Translations under genes and position numbers: made by a program | Origin: Chryseobacterium formosense | GTDB taxonomy: Bacteria; Bacteroidota; Bacteroidia; Flavobacteriales; Weeksellaceae | Direction of reading: 5' to 3' | Assembly (NCBI RefSeq): GCF_900116415.1 | Contig: NZ_FPAP01000003.1 | Span: 620,001-684,000 of the forward strand | DNA: 64,000 nt | Shown here: one piece after another, positions 34,556-43,000 of the stretch | How positions within the stretch are numbered: the first letter of the stretch is position 1 | How the letters are laid out: each line of letters opens with the position of its first letter | The notes under the pieces: model-generated | Databases searched by the model: none | What the model saw: the letters and a program-made list of their open reading frames with translations, nothing else | What the model was told of the DNA's origin: nothing

Positions 34556-34837
34556 ATGAGTAGAAATGAAATCAATGATATTATTAATCAACGAAAATCT
34601 TCATTATCACGTTTAAACAAATTATTTTATACAATTGATCTATTTAAAGGAACAAATCAAAATGAATATCTTAGGCTTTCGGAAAAAGTTTTGGTACAAC
34701 TTGAAAAAGGAGTCGATTACAATAAAATGAAAGAAGTTTTAGAATATGAATTAGTTGTTGGATATGGTCTTTTTCATTCTGAATTTGACTCTGAAAACAT
34801 TGCTAAAGATATTTTGGACTTGTGGGAACATAACTGA
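34556..34837 (+). CDS. Hypothetical small protein
   Basis: 93 aa, mostly helical, no signal peptide or membrane segment. MSRNEINDIINQRKSSLSRL and later amphipathic helices give an acidic C terminus (DILDLWEHN). No family recognised. It lies between prfB and the flavoprotein, on the opposite strand to both, and just after TAATGAG-type repeat sequence. It could be an accessory gene or a small immunity-like protein, but nothing proves this. Confidence 0.5.
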   Translation: MSRNEINDIINQRKSSLSRLNKLFYTIDLFKGTNQNEYLRLSEKVLVQLEKGVDYNKMKEVLEYELVVGYGLFHSEFDSENIAKDILDLWEHN

Positions 34838-34931
34838 TTAGTGAAGGTAAAATTAAATTTTTATCTCGCAGATTTGACGGATTGCGCAGATCTTTTATTA
34901 TGTTTTTAGATTGATTTTCAAAATCCAACTC

Positions 34932-36041
34932 TCAAATCATCTCCGCAACCATCTCTCCTATTTTCGGAGCCAGCGCAACTCCCATTCCTGAAAGTCTCAC
35001 TGCACAGAATTGTCTTTCAGAAATTTGTTTTACGATTGGCGTTTTTTCTGAGCCCATTGCCATAATTCCTGACCAGCACATGAAAATTTTAAAGTCTTGA
35101 TTGGGCAAAATGACTTCTTTCAAAAAAAATTCCAGATGATTTTGAAGAAATTCTGTCGTCTCGAAATCAGTTGTTTGTTCTGTTTCAAAATCTTTATTTC
35201 TTCCGCCACCCAATAGCACGCGATTTCCGAGATTTCTGAAATAATAAAACCCCTCATCGTAATGGAAGGTTCCTTTTATTTTTAAATTTTCAATAGGTTC
35301 GGTTAAAATAATTTGTCCGCGAGACGGAATAATTTCTTCTTTTTCTAAAAATTTTGAGGCAAATGCATTGGTACAATGAATAATTTGATTGGATTTTATG
35401 GAAAGACTTTGCGAAAGCTGAACTTCAACATCATCTGTATTTTCTACAATATTCTTAACCTCAGTTCCAAAGAGAAATTCAATTTGGAGCTGATAACATT
35501 TTTCTAATAATCTTTGCAGTAATTTTCCGGAATGAAGACTGCCTTCAAATGTGTTCTCAATTAAATATTCAGATTTTCCAAGTCCGGATTCTTTGATTTT
35601 TTTCTGATTAAGAAAGTAAGTTTTTTCTGATCCTGTAATTGATTTAAGCTTTTCATTAACCTCATCAATTTTTTGCAATGGTTCATTATCATTTAGAATT
35701 TCGAAACCACCGTTTAATTCAAAATCAATTTCTGTGCTTTTAAAATAAGACTGAATTTTTCGTAAACCATTAAACCTCATTTTTACCAAATCCAATGTCT
35801 TTTCCCATCCCATTTTCTCAGAATCGGCAATGACTTCGGTTAAACTTCCAAAGCATGCAAAACCTGCATTTCTGGTAGATGCTCCCAACGGAATAGAATT
35901 TCGTTCAATAATTACAACTGATTTTTTAGGATATTTTTCTTTGATGGAAATTGCAGTCCACAATCCTGTAAAACCGGCTCCGATTATAATTACATCATGT
36001 TTTCTGTAAAATGTTTCAAGCTCCCAAATGCTGTTATTCAT
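34932..36041 (-). CDS. FAD-dependent oxidoreductase, DAO/glycine oxidase type
   Basis: 369 aa. An N-terminal dinucleotide-binding motif IIIGAGFTGLWTAIS (near 16-30) binds the ADP of FAD, and GASTRNAGFACFGS near 53-66 is the family segment around the isoalloxazine (amino-acid oxidases, sarcosine oxidases, gamma-glutamylputrescine oxidoreductase). The C terminus repeats the FAD contact (RLSGMGVALAPKIGEM). It should oxidise an amine or amino acid; the substrate is unknown. Stand-alone gene. Confidence 0.87.
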   Translation of the reverse strand: MNNSIWELETFYRKHDVIIIGAGFTGLWTAISIKEKYPKKSVVIIERNSIPLGASTRNAGFACFGSLTEVIADSEKMGWEKTLDLVKMRFNGLRKIQSYFKSTEIDFELNGGFEILNDNEPLQKIDEVNEKLKSITGSEKTYFLNQKKIKESGLGKSEYLIENTFEGSLHSGKLLQRLLEKCYQLQIEFLFGTEVKNIVENTDDVEVQLSQSLSIKSNQIIHCTNAFASKFLEKEEIIPSRGQIILTEPIENLKIKGTFHYDEGFYYFRNLGNRVLLGGGRNKDFETEQTTDFETTEFLQNHLEFFLKEVILPNQDFKIFMCWSGIMAMGSEKTPIVKQISERQFCAVRLSGMGVALAPKIGEMVAEMI

Positions 36042-36133
36042 GAGTAAGAATTATTGGTGAAGGTAATCATTGAACATAAATTTCAATCACAATTACACGT
36101 TAAATTTAACCAAATATTCATCAAAATCTAAAA

Positions 36134-36163
36134 AATAAGCCAGTTAATTAAAACCGGCTTATT
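36134..36163 (-). terminator. Terminator of the T9SS-secreted protein gene
   Basis: A 12-bp stem (36134-36145 with 36152-36163) whose one non-Watson-Crick pair is G-U only in the minus-strand RNA. Confidence 0.7.
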
Positions 36164-36217
36164 GTACAATCATTTTTTCTATTTTGTGTAATAATAAAAG
36201 CAAAAAAATACTTCATA

Positions 36218-37177
36218 TTATTTTTTAACTACTTTTTGAGAAGTTAAAGTTCCATTTTTGTTTTTTAGAACAAGGATGTAATATCCTTTATCCAAGAATG
36301 AAAGATTCAGTTTTGATTCGGGTTGAATATTAGCTTTAATTGTTTTCCCTGCAAAATCTAAAACTTCAATTGAAGCAATCTCTGAAGAGTTCCTCAAATT
36401 CAATTCACTTGCAAACGGATTAGGGTAAATTGCGATTTCGTTTGATTTTTTCGCGTCAGAAACAGAGAGATTAGTAACTTGAGCAGAAACTGCAAAGACA
36501 TTTATTACTGTTGTCGCTGTAGATGTTTTTTTAATATTCACTGAAGTAATTAATCTGTTATAACTTACCGGGCTTATTGCTAAAGGGATCTGGTAAATTC
36601 TTGGATTTGTACCTCCTGCTGCATCCAAAGCATTTGTAGCTCTATTGATTCTTCCGATTCCCTGAATAGCTGCACTTGTTCCGCCATACCAATCCTGAAA
36701 ATTGATATTCGTAAAAACCTGAAATGACCCGTCTGAAAAATTAACCGTAATATCTCCGGTAGAAGGACCACTTCCACTTACGGCAAGAACATATAAATTA
36801 TTTGTTGAAGTTGGTGTTACTAAAGTAAGCGTTCCTGTGTCATTTGCATTGGGAAGTCTCAGAGAGTTATTTCCTGAGTAAGAAGCCAACTGATAGGTTA
36901 AACCACTTGTTGCCGTTACTGCAGAAGTAATGAGTCCGTTTTCGGGCAATCCGTAAGTTAATGCTGTTGCGGAAGAATTTACTTTAAAATCTTTCGACAT
37001 ATACGCAAAATTGTCGGTGTCTTTGTCTAAACTCATGGTTGTAGAATTCAAAGAAGGTCCGACTCCGTTTGCAATAACATCTGCATTAAATCCTGTAACG
37101 GTTAAAGGCTGATAAGTCTGTGCATTTAATTGAGTTAAAGCTAAAACGGCACCAAGAGAAAGGAGTTTTCTTTTCAT
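36218..37177 (-). CDS. Secreted protein with type IX sorting domain
   Basis: 319 aa. Signal peptide (MKRKLLSLGAVLALTQLNAQ), a middle beta-rich region of about 210 residues without recognised catalytic motif, and a C-terminal Por-secretion domain (about 240-319) with YPNPF, LNLRNSSEIASIEVLDFAGK and the closing GYYILVLKNKNG-type strands and basic tail (KVVKK). This marks export by PorSS/T9SS and anchoring or release at the cell surface. The function of the middle region is unknown. Confidence 0.9.
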   Translation of the reverse strand: MKRKLLSLGAVLALTQLNAQTYQPLTVTGFNADVIANGVGPSLNSTTMSLDKDTDNFAYMSKDFKVNSSATALTYGLPENGLITSAVTATSGLTYQLASYSGNNSLRLPNANDTGTLTLVTPTSTNNLYVLAVSGSGPSTGDITVNFSDGSFQVFTNINFQDWYGGTSAAIQGIGRINRATNALDAAGGTNPRIYQIPLAISPVSYNRLITSVNIKKTSTATTVINVFAVSAQVTNLSVSDAKKSNEIAIYPNPFASELNLRNSSEIASIEVLDFAGKTIKANIQPESKLNLSFLDKGYYILVLKNKNGTLTSQKVVKK

Positions 37178-37510
37178 AGATTATATTATTGTTGATTAGT
37201 TTTAAGAAAAAGATGAGTTTTTTCAGAATCAAAAACCTCAACAAATATAGAAGACGAACCACAAAAAAAGCTACTCTAAGCGCAGAATTACCTACTCAAC
37301 ACATACTCACCCATCTTTGAATTGCTTTAAAAACAACATTTCAAATAAATTAGATAATATTTAACAATAAAAACAATAATAAAAGAAACAATTATTACCA
37401 ATCAACAAAATACTATAAAAAATTTACAACAAATAAAGTCATCAAATATTTATTAAAAAAAATCCACCACTAATAAAAGTGATGGAAAAATATAATTTCT
37501 TGAGAATAGT
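37178..37510. other. AT-rich gene-free spacer
   Basis: 333 bp between two minus-strand genes. It should contain the promoter of the T9SS protein. I saw no TAnnTTTG box of good quality, no repeat and no credible ORF. Confidence 0.45.
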
Positions 37511-38866
37511 TTATTGATCTTTCTCTTCCGCATCATTATGCTGAAAACCAATTTCTCTTCTCGGTGTTTCCACAGCCTGATAAGTTTCGAGTTCAGATTT
37601 CAGGGCACGAATTCTCATTTGGAAATCATCGAGATTATTGATAATAACATCATTTAAAAACTGAGCAATCTGATTAAGGTATTCTTCGGTAAGTTTTGCA
37701 GCTGCATCTCGCAAAGCACCATTCAGAAGAACCTCATCAATAACCATTTTCTCGTTTTTGACTCTCTGATAGCGGTTTTTAATTCGTTTTTTCAGACTTT
37801 GGGTAAAATCAATCAGCATGGTGTTGCTGAAAACCTTCATTTTGGATGCAATATTGTTCCAGAAAGGAATTTTATCGGCTTTATTATTTTTAAGAATTTT
37901 AAAAAGCAGAGAATCTTTATCCAAATTTTTGGTCATCGAATACAGGATAATTTCTGATCTTTCGGCAGCATTTGGCGGAAAAACGGGAATCAAAACATCA
38001 AATCTTCCGGGAGCCAAAATTTCCTCATCAATATCAACAACTGTATTTGCAGAGCCCACCATTAAAACATCCTCACTTTCAAATTTAGAAATATAATGGA
38101 GAATAATTTCCTGAGTTTCAAGATTACAGGAAGCGACATTGTTTTCTGCTCTTCTTTCCATCATAATATCATCAAAGTCTTCAAGAAAAAGTAAAACTTT
38201 GTCTTGTTTCATCATTGCCACAAGATAATCGTTGAAATTAGTCTGATTTCCATCCACAAAAGAAGTTCCGAGATAATATTTTTTGACTTCTTTAAATTTA
38301 TAATTGATGATTTCTGCAATTTTATTCGCCCAAAAAATTTTCCCGCTTCCGGGAGGGCCATACAAAACAATCCCTGCGGGTTTGTTTATTCCCCAGTCTT
38401 TTATCTGCTGTGGATTTAGAAAAGGTTCCAAAATTCCCGAAATATGAAAATAAAGATCCCTGTAACCGATGAAATCACGTTGCTGTAAACTGGTTTTAGT
38501 TCCGAAATAATTATAAACAAACTTATAATTTCCGCCCAATTTCTGATCAATTCCATAACTTGAAATAGATGAACGGAATAATCCGTTATCAAAAATATTT
38601 GCATCGGTTTCCTTAATCGCTTTTTCTACCTTTTCTTTGGGCTGATTGATGGTTTCTGCGATCTGCTCTACAGTTTTGTTCTCATCCAGATCTTTTTCAT
38701 ATAATTTTAAAAAATCTACATTTTCACGGGCAAATTTTTCAAAATCTTCTTTCACTTCGAAATTGGTGGTGATACAGTCGATCAAATCGAGATCAAAATC
38801 CTGAATAAACTGCTTAATGGCTTCAGCGGAAACATTTAATTCTTTTGCAAGCTGGATTAACTTCAT
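37511..38866 (-). CDS. AAA ATPase with IF2-N-like start and altered Walker A
   Basis: 451 aa. The N terminus MKLIQLAKELNVSAEAIKQF resembles the small helical domain at the start of translation factor IF2, and a second related helical segment lies near 65-85 (VEQIAETINQPKEKVEKAI). The AAA module (about 130-320) has GPPGSGKI (Walker A near 168-176, Ile instead of Thr/Ser), LLFLEDFDDI (Walker B, Glu-Asp order), sensor-1 Asn in VGSANTV and the Arg finger in PGRFD. A helical lid and a coiled C terminus follow. Partner unknown. -7 box at 38883-38890. Confidence 0.85.
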   Translation of the reverse strand: MKLIQLAKELNVSAEAIKQFIQDFDLDLIDCITTNFEVKEDFEKFARENVDFLKLYEKDLDENKTVEQIAETINQPKEKVEKAIKETDANIFDNGLFRSSISSYGIDQKLGGNYKFVYNYFGTKTSLQQRDFIGYRDLYFHISGILEPFLNPQQIKDWGINKPAGIVLYGPPGSGKIFWANKIAEIINYKFKEVKKYYLGTSFVDGNQTNFNDYLVAMMKQDKVLLFLEDFDDIMMERRAENNVASCNLETQEIILHYISKFESEDVLMVGSANTVVDIDEEILAPGRFDVLIPVFPPNAAERSEIILYSMTKNLDKDSLLFKILKNNKADKIPFWNNIASKMKVFSNTMLIDFTQSLKKRIKNRYQRVKNEKMVIDEVLLNGALRDAAAKLTEEYLNQIAQFLNDVIINNLDDFQMRIRALKSELETYQAVETPRREIGFQHNDAEEKDQ

Positions 38867-38882
38867 ACAAACATCTTTAACT

Positions 38883-38890
38883 CAAATATA
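38883..38890 (-). promoter_or_regulatory. -7 box of the AAA ATPase gene
   Basis: Minus-strand TATATTTG, 16 bp before the ATG at 38866. Confidence 0.55.
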
Positions 38891-39047
38891 ATGAAAAATT
38901 TTTGAGATTTGGGATTTGAAATTCGAGATTCGGGATATAGATGTTTAGCACTTTTACTTGATTCTTTCTACTTTTTACTTTTTTCTTAAAAAAAATTGTA
39001 ACATTTCACAAAAAAGAGAAACTTATCAAAATATATAACTGAACTAC

Positions 39048-39950
39048 ATGGAAAAAATTTTATCAGTAAAGAATCTGACAAAAAAATTCAAGAGAGTCGT
39101 TGTTAACAATATTTCTTTCGATGTGGAAAGAGGTAATGTTTACGGACTTCTCGGTCCCAACGGAAGTGGAAAATCTACTACTTTTGGGATGCTCCTTTCA
39201 ACCATCAATCCTACGAGTGGCGACTGGTTTTGGTTTGGTAAAAAGGGAACTGATCCCGAAACACTGAAAAAAATAGGAGCGATTATTGAACAACCCAATT
39301 TCTACCCTTATTTAAGCGCAGAAACCAACTTAAGAATTGTTGCCCAGATCAAAGGAACTCCTTATTCAAGAATTGACGAAGTTCTGAATACCGTGAAACT
39401 TTTAGAAAGAAAAAAAGACACGTTCAAAACGTATTCTTTAGGAATGAAGCAACGTCTGGCTATTGCTTCGGCTTTACTCAACAATCCTGAAGTTTTGATT
39501 TTGGATGAGCCTACAAACGGTTTAGATCCTGAAGGAATTATCCAGATCAGAGAAATCATTGGTACTATTGCAAAACAGGGTATTACGATCATTATTGCGA
39601 GTCACCTTTTGGATGAAATCGAAAAAATCTGCAGTCATGTAATTGTTTTAAAAGAAGGAAATGCCATTTATTCGGGAAGAGTAGATGAAATTACCAGCAA
39701 CCAAGGCTTTTTTGAATTGAAAGCAGATAATAATTCCGCTCTTTTGAGTGCTTTGGAAGAACTTCAGTGGTTTACTTCAGTTTTTGCAGAAGGCGAACTA
39801 GTAAAAGCACAGGTTCGCGATGACGCGTCGATTTCTGCATCAACACTAAACCAGAAACTTGCCGAAAAAGGTATTTTCTTGTCGCATTTAGCCAAGAAAA
39901 AACAATCGCTTGAAAATCAATTCCTTGAACTTGTAAAAAACACTAATTAA
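39048..39950 (+). CDS. ABC transporter ATP-binding protein
   Basis: 300 aa. Walker A GPNGSGKSTT near 36-45, Q-loop EQPNFYPYLS near 84, signature YSLGMKQRLAIA near 134, Walker B VLILDEPTNGLDPEG near 155, and the H-loop ASHLLDE. It pairs with the permease that begins 2 bp downstream; the set forms an exporter-like ABC-2 system of the bacitracin/lantibiotic-type (DrrA-like) class. The C-terminal 80 residues are the typical extension of such subunits. Substrate unknown. Confidence 0.92.
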   Translation: MEKILSVKNLTKKFKRVVVNNISFDVERGNVYGLLGPNGSGKSTTFGMLLSTINPTSGDWFWFGKKGTDPETLKKIGAIIEQPNFYPYLSAETNLRIVAQIKGTPYSRIDEVLNTVKLLERKKDTFKTYSLGMKQRLAIASALLNNPEVLILDEPTNGLDPEGIIQIREIIGTIAKQGITIIIASHLLDEIEKICSHVIVLKEGNAIYSGRVDEITSNQGFFELKADNNSALLSALEELQWFTSVFAEGELVKAQVRDDASISASTLNQKLAEKGIFLSHLAKKKQSLENQFLELVKNTN

Positions 39951-39952
39951 TC

Positions 39953-40798
39953 ATGATGAAATTATTAAAATTAGAATATTATAAAAATCTGAATTATACA
40001 CCGTTCAAGGTTTTCACGATTTTATATTTTGTGATATTGATTATTTTCCTTTGTATCGGATTGATTGATTTAAAGCTCTTCGGAGATACCATCAACCTAA
40101 AAGAACAAGGAATGTACAATTTCCCGGAAATCTGGAATTTTACAACCTGGACCGTCGCTTTACTGAAGATATTTTTAGGGTTGATTATTGTATTTTCAAT
40201 CTGTCAGGAATTCAGCAACAGAATGTTTAAACAAAATACCATTGATGGTTTAAGCAGAGAAGAATTTATTGGTTCAAAACTTTTAACCATTATTATTTTC
40301 ACATTCATTTCAACTGTTCTTGTGTTTGGAATTACGATGTTTTTAGGATACCGATATTCAACCTCAACAGAGTCGTCGTTGGTTTATAAAGAAATATTTT
40401 TTATTGGAAATTATTTTCTGAAACTTTTTGCATTCTTCTGTTTATTAATGTTTTTATCAATTCTGTTAAGAAAATCAGTTTTTGTATTCCTTGCATTTTT
40501 TGTACTTTGGGTAGGAGAATCTATTCTTGGAGGAATTGAAACTTACACAAAAGTTGCAGGAACACAGGCGGCTCAAAGAAACGAAATTCTACAAAATGAT
40601 TTTTTCTTCAGCAAACTTTTCCCACTGGAAAGCATATCTAATTTAATACCTAACCCAATGTTAAGATTAAATATGGCAAAAGCACTCGGTTTAAAGTATG
40701 AATTTACCTATCCTACAGAAAGCTTAATTGCTTGCTTGGTTTGGTGTGGTTTATTTATTTTGGGATCTTATTTGATTTTAAAGAAAAGAGACTGGTAA
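39953..40798 (+). CDS. ABC transporter permease
   Basis: 281 aa with six hydrophobic helices (about 18-40, 62-85, 104-128, 148-170, 176-195, 255-275), typical of ABC-2-type permeases. It starts 2 bp after the ATPase stop. No cytoplasmic nucleotide-binding domain. Terminator at 40825-40856 ends the operon. Confidence 0.88.
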   Translation: MMKLLKLEYYKNLNYTPFKVFTILYFVILIIFLCIGLIDLKLFGDTINLKEQGMYNFPEIWNFTTWTVALLKIFLGLIIVFSICQEFSNRMFKQNTIDGLSREEFIGSKLLTIIIFTFISTVLVFGITMFLGYRYSTSTESSLVYKEIFFIGNYFLKLFAFFCLLMFLSILLRKSVFVFLAFFVLWVGESILGGIETYTKVAGTQAAQRNEILQNDFFFSKLFPLESISNLIPNPMLRLNMAKALGLKYEFTYPTESLIACLVWCGLFILGSYLILKKRDW

Positions 40799-40824
40799 AT
40801 TTGTTTTACATATTATTCAAAATT

Positions 40825-40856
40825 AAAAGTGATTCGTTGAGTCACTTTTTTTGTTT
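40825..40856 (+). terminator. Terminator of the ABC transporter operon
   Basis: An 8-bp stem (40825-40832 with 40842-40849), then a T run, 27 bp after the stop. Confidence 0.8.
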
Positions 40857-40869
40857 TTATTAATTATTT

Positions 40870-40925
40870 CATCGGGCTTTACCCGATGCTTTATGAGGTC
40901 GCCCTTTCAGGGCTCTCAAATAATA
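40870..40925. repeat. CGCCCTTTCAGGGC dispersed repeat, copy 2
   Basis: CGGGCTTTACCCGATGCTTT followed by GAGGTCGCCCTTTCAGGGCT and CAAATA. It shares the order and much of the sequence of 32430-32480. It holds two small stems (CGGGCTTTACCCG and GCCCTTTCAGGGC). Confidence 0.7.
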
Positions 40926-40956
40926 AAAATGTCTTAGCTTAAAATATAAAAACAAA

Positions 40957-40981
40957 AGCCCCGAAATAAAATTCCGGGGCT
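40957..40981 (-). terminator. Terminator of pruA
   Basis: A 10-bp stem with one bulge (40957-40965 with 40972-40981) downstream of the pruA stop, AT-rich on both sides. Confidence 0.7.
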
Positions 40982-41000
40982 ATATTTATACAGGCAAAAA

Positions 41001-41030
41001 TTACTCATTACCTATTATTTATTACTCATT
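41001..41030. repeat. TAATGAGTAAT-type repeat overlapping the pruA stop
   Basis: TTACTCATTACCTATTATTT followed by ATTACTCATT; the same word family as in the grpE-dnaJ spacer. It overlaps the pruA stop codon at 41029-41031, so the repeat contributes the last coding bases. Confidence 0.55.
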
Positions 41031-42654
41031 AACCAAGATATGGGTATTTGTAATCTTTAGGAGAAACGAAAGTTTCTTTAATCGATCTTACAGAAGTCCA
41101 TCTCAGTAAGTTCATTTTAGAACCTGCTTTATCATTAGTTCCTGAAGCTCTACCACCACCGAAAGGTTGTTGACCAACAACCGCACCAGTTGGTTTGTCG
41201 TTGATATAGAAGTTTCCTGAAGCATTTTCTAATGCTTTGAAAGCTTCATTTACAGCATATCTGTCTTGTGCGAAAACAGAACCTGTTAATGAATATGGTG
41301 AAGAAGAATCTACCAATTGTAAAGTTTCTGCCCATTTTGCGTCTTCGTAAACATAAATCGACAAGATTGGACCGAAAATTTCTTCCACCATACTTTCGTA
41401 CTGAGGATTAGTAGTTTCGATAACTGTCGGGTTTACAAACCATCCTTTAGAATCATCTACTTTTCCACCAATCACAACATTTGCTTCGTTTGAAGCATTT
41501 GCTCTGTCGATGTATCCTTTACATTTTTCGAAAGAATTTTTATCGATTACGGCATTTACAAAATTTGAAGGATCTTCAGGAGAACCGACTTTAATTGAAG
41601 CGATCTGAGTTTCCATCACTTTTTTCACATCAGCCCAAAGAGACTGAGGAATATACGCTCTTGAAGCAGCAGAACATTTCTGACCCTGATATTCGAAAGC
41701 ACCTCTTACCAAAGCCGTTGCCACCGCTTCTACATTTGCAGAAGGATGTGCAATTACAAAATCTTTTCCACCAGTTTCTCCAACAATTCTCGGATATGTT
41801 CTGTAATTGTGAATATTGTCACCAATCATCTTCCACATTCCCTGGAAAACTTTTGTAGAACCTGTAAAATGAAGTCCTGCAAAATCTCTGTGCGCTAAAA
41901 CTTTATCAGCCGTTTCTTTTCCATCCGTAAAAATCATGTTGATAACGCCTGCAGGAAGACCAGCTTCGATCAAAACATCCATGATTACTTTTGCAGAATA
42001 GATTTGTTTGTCTGAAGGCTTCCAGACCACAACGTTTCCAAGCATTGCCATACATGTTGGCAAGTTTCCTGAAATTGCTGTAAAGTTGAATGGAGTTACT
42101 GCAAAACAGAATCCTTCCAATGGTCTGTACTCTACTCTGTTCCAGATTCCTGCATCAGAAACCGGTTGCTCAGAATACATTTCTGTCATAAATTCTACAT
42201 TGAATCTCAGGAAGTCAATAAATTCACAAGCTGCATCAATTTCAGTTTGATGAACATTTTTAGACTGCCCGATCATGGTTGCTGCATTGATCACATCTCT
42301 GTAAGGTCCAGCCAAAAGATCAGCCGCTTTTAAGAAAATCGCTGCACGGTGTTCCCATCCAAGCTCATTCCATTGCTTTTTTGCTGCTAAAGCCGAGTTG
42401 ATTGCATCATCTACATGCTGCATTGTTCCTTTATGATAAAAACCGAAATCGTGTGAATGATCCTGTGGAGACTGAAGCTGAACAGTATCGCCCGTTTTCA
42501 CTTCTTTACCGTTGATAATCATTGGGATTTCTGTCTTTTCTGCCCACATTTTTTTGTACGTTGCAAGTAGAGATTTTACTTCTGCTGATCCCGGTTCGTA
42601 AGAAGTTACCGGCTCATTTACTGCAAATGGTACTTGCGAAATTGCTTTTGACAT
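41029..42654 (-). CDS. pruA: 1-pyrroline-5-carboxylate dehydrogenase
   Basis: 541 aa; oxidises glutamate semialdehyde to glutamate in proline catabolism. The catalytic Cys is in GQKCSAASRAY near 327 and the general-base Glu in GETGGKDF near 292, both in the aldehyde dehydrogenase fold; FAVTPFNFTA is the NAD-binding approach. No proline dehydrogenase domain is fused to it. The frame opens further up to 42723, but M-S-K-A-I-S-Q at 42654 is the normal family start, and a -7 box TAAATTTG (42684-42691) lies inside that extension. Confidence 0.95.
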   Translation of the reverse strand: MSKAISQVPFAVNEPVTSYEPGSAEVKSLLATYKKMWAEKTEIPMIINGKEVKTGDTVQLQSPQDHSHDFGFYHKGTMQHVDDAINSALAAKKQWNELGWEHRAAIFLKAADLLAGPYRDVINAATMIGQSKNVHQTEIDAACEFIDFLRFNVEFMTEMYSEQPVSDAGIWNRVEYRPLEGFCFAVTPFNFTAISGNLPTCMAMLGNVVVWKPSDKQIYSAKVIMDVLIEAGLPAGVINMIFTDGKETADKVLAHRDFAGLHFTGSTKVFQGMWKMIGDNIHNYRTYPRIVGETGGKDFVIAHPSANVEAVATALVRGAFEYQGQKCSAASRAYIPQSLWADVKKVMETQIASIKVGSPEDPSNFVNAVIDKNSFEKCKGYIDRANASNEANVVIGGKVDDSKGWFVNPTVIETTNPQYESMVEEIFGPILSIYVYEDAKWAETLQLVDSSSPYSLTGSVFAQDRYAVNEAFKALENASGNFYINDKPTGAVVGQQPFGGGRASGTNDKAGSKMNLLRWTSVRSIKETFVSPKDYKYPYLG

Positions 42655-42683
42655 ATAGTTGTATTGTTTGTTTTTGCTTTTTA

Positions 42684-42691
42684 CAAATTTA
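42684..42691 (-). promoter_or_regulatory. -7 box of pruA
   Basis: Minus-strand TAAATTTG, 29 bp before the ATG at 42654. It rules out the longer start at 42723. Confidence 0.5.
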
Positions 42692-42766
42692 CAACATTTA
42701 AAATTTACTTCTAGGAAATGCAAATAGTCAATTTTTGTGTGAGTGGAAATATTAGAAAAAAATATT

Positions 42767-42924
42767 AACGCAATGAGCGCTGAGATTTTTTAGAATTGAA
42801 AATATTTTCCGTTCGCAAAGGCACTTCGTTCAGCAAATGAAATATGCACCATAGCTGAGTGAAACGCCTTTTCGGACGGAAACAAAAAGTTTTTTAGTGA
42901 AAATTTCTTTACGGACTTAGCGTT
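42767..42924. repeat. 160-bp imperfect palindrome
   Basis: Inner arms 42805-42822 and 42866-42883 pair at about 14 of 18 positions; flanking words CGTTCAGC (42828-42834 region) and GCTGAGTG (42854-42861 region) also pair, and outer arms begin AACGC near 42767 and end GCGTT near 42924. The DNA contains GTTCGCAAAG and TTTTCGGACGG. No ORF. Likely a MITE-like or REP-like intergenic element. Confidence 0.6.
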
Positions 42925-43000
42925 AAAAGATATTTATAATATGAAATTCGCAATCCAAAAAATTGACAAGCGAAGCGAATTGACCGTTCAATTCACTTTT

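Noticed and set aside
42655..42723. Longer N terminus of pruA
   Set aside because: The extra residues are not family-like, and a -7 box at 42684-42691 lies inside them.
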